Positions 1 to 8,006 of a stretch of DNA of 46,847 bases are shown here, in pieces; position 1 is the stretch's first letter; each line of letters starts with the position of its first letter. This DNA is from SVQP01 sp045658965 (GTDB lineage: Bacteria > Bacillota > Clostridia > Oscillospirales > CAG-272). The position numbers were made by a program, and so were the translations under genes. The notes under the pieces are model-generated. The model was not told the DNA's origin. It made no database searches and worked only from the letters and a program-made list of their open reading frames with translations. The stretch lies in contig JAZOVZ010000089.1 of assembly GCA_045658965.1 (NCBI GenBank), forward strand, positions 1-46,847, given 5' to 3'.

Positions 1-97
1 GGTAAGGTCACTTGCAGACTACAAGTTTGATAGGTCAGAGATGTAAGTACAGTAATGTATTCAGTCGACTGATACTAATAGACCGAGGGCTTGAACC
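1..97 (+). rRNA. 23S ribosomal RNA, 3' end (partial)
   Basis: The window opens inside the last part of a 23S rRNA gene. The terminal helix sequence CTGATACTAATAGACCGAGG followed by GCTTGA is the typical 3' end of bacterial 23S rRNA. The 5' part lies outside the window. The exact mature end near base 97 is estimated by comparison with the usual terminal helix. It is followed by tRNA-Lys and two 5S genes, so this is the distal part of an rRNA operon. Confidence 0.95.
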
Positions 98-210
98 TCC
101 TATGGTTCAAGTTTACAGTATTACTTGAGTTTCATTTTCTAACTCAAACCTTATTCGAGCTTGTCAAGGGTAAGACAAAGGAAAAAAACCACCCACCTGA
201 GGACTTACAT

Positions 211-286
211 GCACCTCTAGCTCAGCTGGTAGAGCAACTGACTCTTAATCAGTGGGTCCGGGGTTCGAGTCCCCGGAGGTGCACCA
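211..286 (+). tRNA. tRNA-Lys (anticodon CTT)
   Basis: A complete cloverleaf can be drawn: acceptor GCACCTC pairs with GAGGTGC, the D-arm contains AGCTCAGCTGGTAGAGC, the anticodon loop reads ACTCTTAATC with anticodon CTT, and the T-arm contains GGTTCGAGTCC. The CCA end is encoded at 284-286. It sits between 23S and 5S, in the 23S-5S spacer rather than the more usual 16S-23S spacer. Confidence 0.97.
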
Positions 287-289
287 TTA

Positions 290-526
<237 letters not shown>

Positions 527-530
527 ACAA

Positions 531-566
531 GCAAACGGCTGACCCCTTGGTCGGCTGTTTGCATTT
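531..566 (+). terminator. rRNA operon terminator
   Basis: A 14-bp stem (GCAAACGGCTGACC with GGTCGGCTGTTTGC, some G-U pairs) closes a CCTT loop and is followed by ATTTAT. It lies right behind the second 5S rRNA and probably ends the rRNA transcript. The U-run is weak but the stem is long. Confidence 0.8.
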
Positions 567-654
567 ATACAAGATCTAAAACAACGGTGCTTCCTGATCA
601 GTTGTACCGCTAAATAAAATACTCCCGCTCCAAATATGGAGCACGGAGACGTAT

Positions 655-730
655 TCCTCCTTAGCTCAGTCGGTAGAGCACCTGACTGTTAATCAGGGTG
701 TCACTGGTTCAAGTCCAGTAGGGGGAGCCA
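655..730 (+). tRNA. tRNA-Asn (anticodon GTT)
   Basis: The acceptor stem TCCTCCT pairs with AGGGGGA (one T-G pair), the D-arm is AGCTCAGTCGGTAGAGC, the anticodon loop CTGTTAA carries GTT, and the T-arm has GGTTCAAGTCC. The discriminator is G727 and CCA is encoded at 728-730. It lies about 90 bases after the rRNA terminator and has its own hairpin terminator. Confidence 0.97.
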
Positions 731-762
731 AAAAGTACATCGCAAATGCGATGGACTTTTTC
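731..762 (+). terminator. tRNA-Asn terminator
   Basis: The inverted repeat AAAAGTaCATCGC / GCGATGgACTTTTT with an AAAT loop starts immediately after the CCA end of tRNA-Asn and ends in a T-run. It is a rho-independent terminator for the tRNA. Confidence 0.85.
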
Positions 763-764
763 AT

Positions 765-1245
765 TTGTGTCCGCAGGACACAACACCGTTTGACCGAAGG
801 TCAACATCATTTTGAGCGCAGCGAAAACATCATTACTCATTTATACGGACACAAATGAACGATGTTGCGACATGTCGCAAACGATGTGCTTCGCAATGAT
901 GTGATGCTTCGCATCAATGATGTTGCGCTTCGCGCAAACGGAAAGTTGTTTTTCGCCCAATCCGCAGGCTTTGCATCTCATCACGCGTCAGCGTGTATCT
1001 TACCTGCGGCTTGATAATATACAACACTTCGTGTTGATGATATGCAATGCTTCGCATTGATGATATACACGCCTTCGGCGTGATGATGGAGCGTCACCTC
1101 CAAAATATTGTCACATGGTTCAAGGGAGACGGTTTTTGCTACCTTTTGCGCTCCATCCCGCGAACCTCCATCCCGCGCCCCCCGCCCCAACCCCCTGTCA
1201 CTTCGTGACATCCCCCTGCCCGTCCCCGCAGGGGGAATATTATTA
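765..1245. repeat. Chain of small hairpins with ATGATG-type linkers (array A)
   Basis: This stretch has no credible gene. It is a string of short perfect palindromes, for example TTGACCgaaGGTCAA, TTGCGACatGTCGCAA, TGATGCttcGCATCA, TTGCGCttcGCGCAA, ACACGCCttcGGCGTG and TGTCActtcGTGACA, and CCCCCTG...CAGGGGG at the end. Many are separated by ATGAT, ATGATG or CATCATT. The stems differ from hairpin to hairpin while the linkers recur. The same design returns at 25620-25838 and, with another linker, at 43351-43428. Confidence 0.75.
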
Positions 1246-1593
1246 TGATAAGCCGGATTTATTAGGGGAAAGAACTCCTATGTTCTTGCTTAAATCCCCT
1301 TAATACACCCCCACCCTTGCCACTCGCCGTCGCATGTCGTATTGCAGCAGCTCGGTACACTCGCTTTGCAATACTCCTGCTTTGGGCTCCACCGCTTGAG
1401 CAAACGATACTTAATCGTTTGCTCTACGCTAACCCCCGCGGGGGTTTTTACCATAATAAACCTTCTACAATATACTTGCTATATTGTGCTTGGTTCTAAC
1501 TCTTGCTCACTCTATCTTCCCCCCACCCTTGCTGCTTAACGTTGCAGTTTGTGAACCCCGAGGCAATCCCCTCGGGTTTTCTATTGAAATTGC
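1246..1593. other. Non-coding stretch with two terminator-like hairpins
   Basis: No supportable gene is visible. The stretch holds an inverted repeat GAGCAAACGAT / ATCGTTTGCTC near 1397-1424, a GC palindrome AACCCCCGCGGGGGTTTTT near 1430-1448, and a clear terminator at 1554-1582. It separates the RNA-gene region from the first protein operon. Confidence 0.6.
1554..1582 (+). terminator. Terminator upstream of the NodB-like gene
   Basis: AACCCCGAGG pairs with CCTCGGGTT and is followed by TTTCTATT. It insulates the promoter at 1594 from upstream transcription. No gene directly upstream is recognisable. Confidence 0.75.
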
Positions 1594-1622
1594 TTGAAAT
1601 ATTTCGATTTCTTTGCTATAAT
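1594..1622 (+). promoter_or_regulatory. Sigma-A promoter of the 1646-4922 operon
   Basis: TTGAAA (1594-1599), a 17-base spacer and TATAAT (1617-1622). Transcription should begin near 1629, only a few bases before the Shine-Dalgarno stretch AAGGGCGGTGA at 1631-1641. This short leader is one reason to place the start of the first gene at 1646 rather than at the ATG at 1745. Confidence 0.8.
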
Positions 1623-1645
1623 AAAAGAAGAAGGGCGGTGATCTT

Positions 1646-2431
1646 ATCAAGCATTATTGTTTTACCGTAGATGATAACATCCGTTTTCTGAAGGAGATAA
1701 CCGAAAACCGTTACGGGAGCATTTTTGATCATCCGTATCTTGCCATGTATCGGCGTCTTCATGAAGAGTTTGGCTTGAAGGTTCAGCTCAATTTGTTTTA
1801 TCGAATGAAGGATTTCGATCTTTCTCTGATGAGTGCCGCTTATTGCAAAGAATGGGCAGAAAATGCGGATTGGCTCAAGCTTTCCTTTCACTCGCAGCGA
1901 GAAAACGTCAATCCTTATGAATTTTCGGGCTATGATGAGGTGTATGAGGATTGCAAACGCGTGCATGAGCAGATCGTTCGCTTTGCCGCACCCGAGGCAT
2001 TGGCAAGCACGACGACCGTGCATTGCTGCCTTACGACAAAGGACGGCTTACGGGCAATGGAGGATAACGGGGTCAAGGGGCTGCTGGGACTGTTCGGCAC
2101 AGACCAAAAGCCGCGCACATCATACGGCATCATGGAAAGAGATGCGGAGCGGATCCGCAACGGAGAAATTCTGGGGATCGAAAAAATTTCCTTTGCATCT
2201 ATTGATATTGTCTTGAATTGTTTTTCCGCGGAGGAAATTTTGCAACAACTGGCGCGTATGCGTCAGCGCGACTGTATCAAAGTGATGATTCACGAACAGT
2301 ATTTTTATGAGGATTACTACATGTATCAGCCGGAGTTTGAGCAAAAGCTCCGTTCCACTTTTGCCGATTTGTGTGAAAATGGCTATCAGAGCAGCTTTTA
2401 TGAGGATTTGATATGCAAAGAAAGGCGGTGA
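1646..2431 (+). CDS. NodB-like polysaccharide deacetylase-related protein, apparent ATC start
   Basis: The protein (261 aa) begins IKHYCFTVDDNIRFL; the FTVDD segment resembles motif 1 of NodB-type deacetylases and SFHSQRE may hold a metal-binding histidine. The third NodB motif is not evident, so catalysis is uncertain. Coding sense clearly runs upstream of the first ATG (1745) to about 1646, but no ATG, GTG or TTG lies in frame there. The Shine-Dalgarno GGCGGTGA followed by four bases leads exactly to an ATC codon at 1646; the next gene has the same GGCGGTGA, the same four-base gap and a TTG start. The start is therefore probably ATC, perhaps a mutated ATG. It is first in a tightly packed operon. 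It may be a sugar or peptidoglycan deacetylase homologue; exact function unknown. Confidence 0.7.
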   Translation: MKHYCFTVDDNIRFLKEITENRYGSIFDHPYLAMYRRLHEEFGLKVQLNLFYRMKDFDLSLMSAAYCKEWAENADWLKLSFHSQRENVNPYEFSGYDEVYEDCKRVHEQIVRFAAPEALASTTTVHCCLTTKDGLRAMEDNGVKGLLGLFGTDQKPRTSYGIMERDAERIRNGEILGIEKISFASIDIVLNCFSAEEILQQLARMRQRDCIKVMIHEQYFYEDYYMYQPEFEQKLRSTFADLCENGYQSSFYEDLICKERR

Positions 2432-2435
2432 AGCT

Positions 2436-3050
2436 TTGAAATACGTGATTTTTGATTTCGGGCAGGTGCTTGTGCGCTTTGAGCCGTCGTATATGGTCGC
2501 AAAATACGTGGACGACCCCGTGGAGGCTGCGTTGCTGGCGCATATTGCGTTTGACCGTAAGTATTGGGATCGGTTGGACGCGGGCACGATCACGGACGCA
2601 GAGGTCGTTGCGGGCATCCAATCCCGCGTGCCTGCGCACTTGCACGGTGCGGTGGAGCAGATCTATTATAATTGGATCTACAATATCCCCGAGATCGAGG
2701 GCATGCGCGAGCTGATCTTGCACCTCAAAGCCACCTATGGCGTGCCCGTTTACCTGCTTTCCAATATTTCGACCTATTTTGCCGCTCACGCGCATGAGAT
2801 TCCCATCCTTTCCTTGGTGGACGGCTGCGTTTTCTCGGCGGTCTGCGGCTTGACAAAGCCCGATGCGGCAATTTTTGCCCATATTTGTGAGAAATTTTCG
2901 CTTGATCCCACCGCGTGCGTATTCGTGGACGACAAAGCCGAGAACGTGCAAGCCGCCCGCGCGCTTGGCATGCAGGGCTACGTGTTCGACGGCGACACGG
3001 AGCGGTTGAGGGAGTATTTTGAAAAAATTTTGCAAGGAGGTGCCTCATGA
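2436..3050 (+). CDS. HAD-family phosphatase (YihX-like)
   Basis: A 204-aa HAD-superfamily hydrolase. Motif I is D7-F-G (with Q10 in place of the second acidic residue, as in YihX-like enzymes that carry N or another residue there), motif II is LLSN (S109), motif III is K141 in TKPD, and motif IV is VDD (D165, D166). A helical cap lies between motifs I and II. The family removes phosphate from small molecules; YihX acts on glucose-1-phosphate, but the substrate here is unknown. It starts with TTG four bases after the Shine-Dalgarno and five bases after the previous stop, so translation is likely coupled. The next gene overlaps its end by four bases (ATGA). Confidence 0.88.
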   Translation: MKYVIFDFGQVLVRFEPSYMVAKYVDDPVEAALLAHIAFDRKYWDRLDAGTITDAEVVAGIQSRVPAHLHGAVEQIYYNWIYNIPEIEGMRELILHLKATYGVPVYLLSNISTYFAAHAHEIPILSLVDGCVFSAVCGLTKPDAAIFAHICEKFSLDPTACVFVDDKAENVQAARALGMQGYVFDGDTERLREYFEKILQGGAS

Positions 3051-4252
3051 ACCACCCCGACAAATATATAGCCAAGCGGTATGACACGCCCAACCGTTCG
3101 GCGGCGTTTACTAATGCGGTGTATTGCAAGGCGGATGCGACGGGCGCGGATCTGCAGGCGGCGTGGCGCAGTCTTGATCCGCCCGCACCCGAGCTGATAC
3201 CGCTTGTGGGCGAGATGCACGGACACACCAATCTGTCTGACGGCAGACCCGACGTTGACACCTATTTTCGCAATATCCGTGACCTTGCGGGTTTGGATTT
3301 CGCGGTGCTGACCGATCACGACCACGGCGGCGTGGGAAAGCCCGCACTTTGGGAGGGAAGCCCGTCAAAATGGGATGTGATCAAGCAAAAGGCGGCTGAA
3401 TACTGCGAGCCGGGCAGATTTTCCACGCTGTTTGGCTACGAGCGCGATTCCTACCCCTTTTATAACAATTTGGTGCTGTATTTTCGTGACGCGGATGCAA
3501 AGATGGTGCGCGGTGTGCGCGACGGAGAGATCACCGCAGAAGAGCTTGTCGCGCTGCTTGGGCGCGAGGACGTTATCACCTGCCCGCATGATACCTATTC
3601 CTTTACTTCAAACGCCGATTTTTTGGCGTTGCCCACAGAGCTGCACACCCCCTTTATCGAGGTGATCTCGCGCGGCGATGCAGCGGAATACATGGGCAAC
3701 CCCGCGGGCGCGACTTACGCCTGCTGCGAGGGCGGTTTTTGGCAGGATGCCTTGCGTCGTGGCGCAAAAATGGGCGTCATCGGCGGCTCGGATGACCACA
3801 GCGGCATGAATGGCCGCGTTGATCCTGCGCTGCCTTATCCCGAAAAATATCCCGGTGTGACAGGCGTTTGGGCAAAAGAGAACACCCCCGCAGCCATTTT
3901 TGAGGCGCTCAAAGCCAAGCGCACGTTTGCATACATGATGGGCGAGAGCACAGGCGCGATGCGCGGCAGAATGGAGATTGATTTCAGAATCAACGGTCAC
4001 TATATGGGCGAGGAGATCACGCGTCCCGAGAGCCGAGATTTGCATATTTTCTATCGCGTCAAGGCGGACGTACCGGTTAAGCGCGTGACCTTGGTGAAAA
4101 ATTGCCGCAATTACGTGGCACTCGCGGCGGCGTCCGAGCTGATTTTGGACTACAGACAGGAAAACGCGACCGATTACTTTTATTTGCGCGTCGAGCTTGC
4201 CGACGGCAGATTTGGCTGGACCTCGCCGATTTGGGTCGAGGCTGGCGACTAA
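3047..4252 (+). CDS. PHP-domain metal-dependent phosphoesterase
   Basis: A 401-aa protein with a PHP metal-binding core: H58-G-H60-TNLSDG and the D90-H-D-H93 cluster, then further His/Asp positions (CPHD near residue 184 and GGSDDH near 245). PHP enzymes are trinuclear metal phosphoesterases found in histidinol-phosphate phosphatases and polymerase domains; this stand-alone type usually has no assigned substrate. About 55 residues precede the core and a beta-rich tail (about 310-400) follows. The start overlaps the HAD gene by four bases and has the Shine-Dalgarno AAGGAGG. Its placement beside a HAD phosphatase and an esterase suggests trimming of a phosphorylated or acylated small molecule, which is inference. 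Confidence 0.88.
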   Translation: MNHPDKYIAKRYDTPNRSAAFTNAVYCKADATGADLQAAWRSLDPPAPELIPLVGEMHGHTNLSDGRPDVDTYFRNIRDLAGLDFAVLTDHDHGGVGKPALWEGSPSKWDVIKQKAAEYCEPGRFSTLFGYERDSYPFYNNLVLYFRDADAKMVRGVRDGEITAEELVALLGREDVITCPHDTYSFTSNADFLALPTELHTPFIEVISRGDAAEYMGNPAGATYACCEGGFWQDALRRGAKMGVIGGSDDHSGMNGRVDPALPYPEKYPGVTGVWAKENTPAAIFEALKAKRTFAYMMGESTGAMRGRMEIDFRINGHYMGEEITRPESRDLHIFYRVKADVPVKRVTLVKNCRNYVALAAASELILDYRQENATDYFYLRVELADGRFGWTSPIWVEAGD

Positions 4253-4271
4253 TAAATTCATGGAGGTTAAT

Positions 4272-4922
4272 ATGTACACCAAGCACAAATGGGAAAGTGA
4301 CGTCTATTATAATTTCAATTACGTAGTGAATTTGCCAAAGGATTATGACGAAAACCAAACGTATCCGCTTGTGTTCTTTTTGCACGGTGCGGGGGAGCGC
4401 GGTGAGGATCTTGAGGTCGCGTGCCGTCACGGTTACATGAAGCACGTGCGCGAAAAGGGTGCAGAATATCCCTTTATCTTTGTCGCGCCGCAATGCCCCG
4501 ACAACAAGTATTGGGGCTGCTACACCGAGTCTTTGTTGGCATTTTTGGACGACATTTGCGTGCAACTGCCGGTTGACCGCGACAGAGTCTACCTGACGGG
4601 TCTTTCCATGGGCGGCACGGGTACTTGGATGCTGGCAATGGCTGCCCCCGAACGCTTTGCAGCCATCGCGCCCATTTGCGGCAGCGGTATTTATTGGCTG
4701 GGCGGCGCGCTGAAAAACGTGCCCGTGCTTGCCTACCACGGCGATTGTGACGAGGTCGTGCCGGTCATGGACAGCGTGCAGATGGTCAAATCCGTCAACA
4801 GAAACGGCGGGCATGCGCAGCTTTGCATCTTGTACGGTGTCGGGCACGACGCGTGGAACGTTGCCTACGAGGGTGACGAGCTGTACATGTGGCTGCTCTC
4901 GCATACGCGCAAGTGCGAATGA
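4272..4922 (+). CDS. Alpha/beta-hydrolase esterase (PHB depolymerase/COG4099-like)
   Basis: A 216-aa soluble hydrolase. The oxyanion-side motif FFLHGAGERGED (about 36-47), the nucleophile elbow GLSMGG (S112), an acidic residue in HGDCDEVVP (D160) and GVGHDAW (H192) give a full catalytic triad. It resembles short carboxylesterases and feruloyl-type esterases of the COG4099/PHB-depolymerase group. There is no signal peptide, so it should act in the cytoplasm. I chose ATG 4272 because GGAGG sits six bases upstream; in-frame ATG 4260 overlaps that site. It is last in the operon and is followed by a strong terminator. Confidence 0.85.
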   Translation: MYTKHKWESDVYYNFNYVVNLPKDYDENQTYPLVFFLHGAGERGEDLEVACRHGYMKHVREKGAEYPFIFVAPQCPDNKYWGCYTESLLAFLDDICVQLPVDRDRVYLTGLSMGGTGTWMLAMAAPERFAAIAPICGSGIYWLGGALKNVPVLAYHGDCDEVVPVMDSVQMVKSVNRNGGHAQLCILYGVGHDAWNVAYEGDELYMWLLSHTRKCE

Positions 4923-4934
4923 GCAAAGATTAAA

Positions 4935-5126
4935 AAGGCACCCCCATGGGGCTGCGGAATAAGCGGGAAAATAGCAGGAATTTGTTCAAATTTGAGCAGA
5001 TTCCTGCTTTTTTATGCAATGTAGCAAATTTTGTTGCCGCATTTTTGTCATAAACCCATTCTATTCGCACTCTCCCCCCTGCGCTTGGAACAAGCCTGCG
5101 CCAGCCTTCCCCCCTCCCGGAGGGGG
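4935..5126 (+). repeat. Dispersed 3'-UTR block plus arm repeat, copy 1
   Basis: After the esterase stop comes the block GGGGCTGCGGAATAAGC, then a terminator hairpin, then a stretch ending in CCCCCCTGCGCTTGGAACAA. The same order of parts occurs at 46660-46847 at the window end, and the first block alone with a different hairpin at 16963-17040. This is a dispersed composite repeat that follows gene ends. Confidence 0.75.
4973..5013 (+). terminator. Terminator of the 1646-4922 operon
   Basis: AGCAGGAAT (4973-4981) pairs with ATTCCTGCT (5000-5008) and runs into TTTTTTA. It is a typical rho-independent terminator and stands inside the dispersed 3'-UTR repeat. Confidence 0.85.
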
Positions 5127-5322
5127 CTTTGATGGTAGCATCTCGCTTTTCTAAACCGAAACGCAACTGACAACGGTAACTTGATTAACCGAAATCTGTG
5201 TGAAAACCGATATTTCAGCGGTTAACTTGAAAACGAATGAGCATGCCACCGATATAGCCCCCCTCCGGGAGGGGGGGAGGCTGGCGCAGGCTTGTTCCAA
5301 GCGCAGGGGGGAGTGCGCGAAT
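5063..5322. repeat. Inverted-repeat element with ~65-bp arms
   Basis: The left arm (5063-5126) contains TGCGCTTGGAACAAGCCTGC and CCTCCCGGAGGGGG; the right arm (5257-5322) is its inverted copy with few differences. About 130 bp of AT-richer DNA lie between, with no gene. The left arm reappears at the end of the window (about 46790-46847), cut by the window edge. A miniature inverted-repeat element is the likeliest explanation; no transposase is visible. Confidence 0.7.
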
Positions 5323-5354
5323 ACAATCGGTTTCTGTGCGTAATATCTCCATAG

Positions 5355-5426
5355 CAAAAGCAGAAGCCCACTAAAGACTTCTGCTTCACATATTTTCACC
5401 GCTAATTTGTCAGCCCGATCGGGCTG
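5355..5426. terminator. Terminator hairpins downstream of trxB
   Basis: Two hairpins stand here. AGCAGAAG / CTTCTGCT (5359-5385) reads on the minus strand into TTTTGC and may end the trxA-trxB transcript. CAGCCCGATCGGGCTG (5411-5426) is a perfect palindrome that on the plus strand is followed by TTCTTTTTG, so it looks stronger in the plus direction. Together they may act in both directions. Confidence 0.55.
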
Positions 5427-5438
5427 TTCTTTTTGTTT

Positions 5439-6362
5439 TTATTCCTGCATGGCAAGATAGGTCTCTGCCATATGCGCGGCAACCGCGCCGTCTGCGGCAG
5501 CGGTCACGACTTGGCGCAGCTCCTTGGTGCGCACGTCGCCTGCGGCAAAAACGCCGTCAAGACTTGTCTTGGTGCTCTCGTCCGCAACGATGTAGCCGTG
5601 CGCGTCAAGCGCAATCTGTCCTGCAAACAGTTCGGTTGCAGGCTGTCTGCCAATGCTGACGAACAAGCCGTCGATCTTAACCTCTTGCTCGGTGCCGTCT
5701 GCTACGCTTGCGACCTTGACAGCGGTTATGCGATTGTCCGCAAGCAGCTCCGAGATCTTGGAATTCCAATAAAATTCCACGTTTTCGGCACGCATCAAGG
5801 GCGCGTGGTAGATCTTGGTGGCGCGAAGCGTATCTCTGCGGTGCACCACGAGAACCTTTTCTGCAAGTCCCGAGAGGTAGAGCGCATCGGACGCGGCACT
5901 GTTGCCGCCGCCCACGACCATGACGGTCTTGCCCTTGTAAAATCTGCCGTCGCAGTGTGCGCAGTAATGTACGCCCCTGCCGATCAAGGCCTGCTCGCCC
6001 TCCAGCCCCAAGGGACGGGGGGAAGCACCCGTGGCAATGATGACGGTCTTGCCGAGATAGACGCCGTCGGTGGTGACGATGCGCTTGACTGCAGGGGCGA
6101 GATCAACCTCGGTGATTTCCGCATACGCGCTTTTTGCACCGAAACGCTCTGCGCCCGCTGCCATCTTCATGCCCAGCTCAATGCCGTCAATTCCTGCGTC
6201 AAAGCCGGGGTAATTGTCAATGATATCGGTGGTTGCCATCTGTCCGCCGGGGCAGATCTTTTCAATCACCAGCGTGTCAAGCCCTGCGCGCGCGGTGTAA
6301 AGCGCGGCAGAGTAGCCCGCAGGGCCGCCACCGAGGATGAGTACGTCGTAGATGTGTTCCAT
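5439..6362 (-). CDS. trxB: Thioredoxin-disulfide reductase
   Basis: A 307-aa flavoprotein with the FAD-binding GGGPAG at residues 11-16, the redox pair CAHC at 134-137, the NADPH-binding GGGNSA segment shortly after, and a C-terminal FAD motif containing AAGDV. Length and order of domains match bacterial TrxB. It uses NADPH to reduce thioredoxin in the cytoplasm. It starts three bases after the trxA stop without a clear Shine-Dalgarno, so it is probably translated by coupling to trxA. The adjacent thioredoxin gene supports the assignment. Confidence 0.97.
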   Translation of the reverse strand: MEHIYDVLILGGGPAGYSAALYTARAGLDTLVIEKICPGGQMATTDIIDNYPGFDAGIDGIELGMKMAAGAERFGAKSAYAEITEVDLAPAVKRIVTTDGVYLGKTVIIATGASPRPLGLEGEQALIGRGVHYCAHCDGRFYKGKTVMVVGGGNSAASDALYLSGLAEKVLVVHRRDTLRATKIYHAPLMRAENVEFYWNSKISELLADNRITAVKVASVADGTEQEVKIDGLFVSIGRQPATELFAGQIALDAHGYIVADESTKTSLDGVFAAGDVRTKELRQVVTAAADGAVAAHMAETYLAMQE

Positions 6363-6365
6363 AGA

Positions 6366-6668
6366 TCAAAGCAGCGCCAGAATACCTGCCTTGGGGCGTG
6401 CACCGGTTGCCTGGTTTGCCACCTTGCCGTCCTTGAGCACGATCAGCGTGGGAATGGACATCACGCCGTAAGCCTGCGCCAGCTCGCCCTCCTCGTCAAC
6501 GTTGATCTTGCCGACGATGACGTCGTCTCTCTCGTTTGCGATCTCCTCGATGGTGGGCGCGATCATGCGGCAGGGACCGCACCATTCTGCATAAAAGTCC
6601 AGCAGAACGGGCTTGTCAGCGTTGAGCAGCTCTTCGAAATTATCCTTTGTTACGTGTAAAATTGCCAT
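6366..6668 (-). CDS. trxA: Thioredoxin
   Basis: A 100-aa thioredoxin with the active site WCGPC at residues 29-33 and the cis-proline region SIPTLIVLKDG. It is a cytoplasmic dithiol reductant, recycled by the TrxB encoded next. A Shine-Dalgarno (AAGGAAC) precedes the ATG. The gene follows the CE2-like esterase gene after 51 bases with no visible terminator or strong promoter between, so it may share that transcript as well as having its own start. Confidence 0.97.
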   Translation of the reverse strand: MAILHVTKDNFEELLNADKPVLLDFYAEWCGPCRMIAPTIEEIANERDDVIVGKINVDEEGELAQAYGVMSIPTLIVLKDGKVANQATGARPKAGILALL

Positions 6669-6719
6669 AATTGTAGTTCCTTTCTTATAATGATTTAGTA
6701 TTTGTCATTTGCAGGCGCG

Positions 6720-7886
6720 TTAATCATCCTGCAAGAGCTTTTGGATTTCCTTGGTCAGCCTTTTTGCCACAGCCGCATGGTGTGCAAGCGTGGGGTGACC
6801 GTTGCCGCCCTCGTGGTTCGCGGAGGCGCGCAGCACGTAAATGCCTGCGCTCTTGCCGCCCAGCTCGTCCAGCACCGTCTCCGTCCATGCAAAGCGACAT
6901 TCGCCCATCATGTTGTGCACCCAAACGATGGGAACGTCTTTGCCGTAGGCGGTACGGATCAGGGTGATCAGGCTTCTGACGCTGTCCTGAAAGCCCTGCT
7001 CGGTCGCACCCATGCCGGCATCGTTGGTGCCCAGATTGATAACGACCACGTCAGGCACTCTGCTAAATACGTGATCCGCTGTCTGATCGCGGTAATAGGA
7101 CGCCTTTTCGTAGTATTGCTGCATGTCAAAGGTCGGGTAGCCCTTGTTTGCACCGATACCGCTGCAGCTGATGATCGAGCAATCGGCATCCAGCGCAAGT
7201 GCGGTCGCGCCTGCAAATGCCTGCGTGCCGTCCTCCCAGAGTGCGGTGCCGGGATTTTGGGAAGTGTGATCCCCGAGATTGCCGTAGCCGCAGGTAATGC
7301 TGTCTCCCAAAAATTCGATATAAAGCGGCTTGGGGGCAGGAGCGTCGCCAAGCTCACCCGTCAGCGTGACGGATTTTAGCGTGCACAGCGAGAATTGCGG
7401 CTCGGTCTGCTTGACAATGCGCACGTTGTGCACCTCGGCGGTGTCAAAGCTTGCAATGACCAGCTCGGTTGTATCTGTGGTGGCGGCAAATCTGTTCTCC
7501 ACCCTCTCGCCGTCAATAAAGACGGTGAAGTAGGTGTCTGCCGTAACCGAAAGCGTCAGCTTGACCTCGCCGTACATGACGCCCTCAAATTCGATGCCCG
7601 ACATCGTGTGGTCGCAGGCAAGCCCGTCGGCAAGGGGAATGAGTCTGCCGTGCTGCTTGAAGTGCGCTACGTCTTGGGGCAGCGTGTAGGTCGTGAGCGA
7701 GAGCGTGGCGGGGTCGATCGGTTCGATCTCGGTGGTCTGCTCGGGCGTTGTCATTTCTTGTGTTTCGGTCATGTCGGTAGTTTCCTTTGTGTCGGTGGTA
7801 TTGGTGTCGCTTGGTGTGTCTTGGCAAGCGGCAAGCGTGCCGCAGCAAAGTGCTAAGAGCAGCGGAAATATCATCAACTTTCTCAT
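6720..7886 (-). CDS. Lipoprotein carbohydrate esterase, CE2-like (SGNH hydrolase)
   Basis: A 388-aa lipoprotein. The signal peptide ends in the lipobox LAAC (C21), followed by a Thr/Glu/Asp-rich linker (about 22-57). Residues 60-180 form a beta-rich N-terminal domain; the C-terminal half is an SGNH hydrolase with GDSIT (S196), GTND (286-289) and GHPT (H364). This two-domain plan, a jelly-roll followed by SGNH, is that of carbohydrate esterase family 2, which removes acetyl groups from xylan and other glycans. It is expected on the outer face of the membrane. It lies next to two large surface glycosidase-like proteins, which fits a role in glycan deacetylation. It has its own promoter at 7918-7946. 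Confidence 0.87.
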   Translation of the reverse strand: MRKLMIFPLLLALCCGTLAACQDTPSDTNTTDTKETTDMTETQEMTTPEQTTEIEPIDPATLSLTTYTLPQDVAHFKQHGRLIPLADGLACDHTMSGIEFEGVMYGEVKLTLSVTADTYFTVFIDGERVENRFAATTDTTELVIASFDTAEVHNVRIVKQTEPQFSLCTLKSVTLTGELGDAPAPKPLYIEFLGDSITCGYGNLGDHTSQNPGTALWEDGTQAFAGATALALDADCSIISCSGIGANKGYPTFDMQQYYEKASYYRDQTADHVFSRVPDVVVINLGTNDAGMGATEQGFQDSVRSLITLIRTAYGKDVPIVWVHNMMGECRFAWTETVLDELGGKSAGIYVLRASANHEGGNGHPTLAHHAAVAKRLTKEIQKLLQDD

Positions 7887-7917
7887 AAGGGCATCTCCTT
7901 ATTATGATTGTGATATC

Positions 7918-7946
7918 ATTTTATCATATTTTTAGCATGATGTCAA
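7918..7946 (-). promoter_or_regulatory. Promoter of the CE2-like esterase gene
   Basis: On the minus strand TTGACA (complement of 7941-7946), 17 bases, TAAAAT (complement of 7918-7923). It lies between the terminator of the upstream gene and the esterase start. Confidence 0.75.
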
Positions 7947-7958
7947 TGCGATAGCATA

Positions 7959-7991
7959 CAAAAAAGGGAAGCCGCGTTTGCGGCTTCCCTT
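7959..7991 (-). terminator. Terminator of the glycosidase-like gene at 8007
   Basis: On the minus strand the stem AAGGGAAGCCG / CGGCTTCCCTT is followed by TTTTTTG. It stands 16 bases after the stop codon and separates the gene from the esterase gene promoter. Confidence 0.88.
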
Positions 7992-8006
7992 ACGGGCATT
8001 GCTTGA

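Noticed and set aside
4197..4271. Earlier start of the esterase inside the PHP gene
   Set aside because: The frame overlaps the PHP gene end without a Shine-Dalgarno; ATG 4272 is preceded by GGAGG.
5433..6659. Long plus-strand reading frame (408 codons) opposite trxA-trxB
   Set aside because: It lies entirely antisense to two clear genes, has no Shine-Dalgarno or recognisable domain, and results from the codon bias of the real genes.
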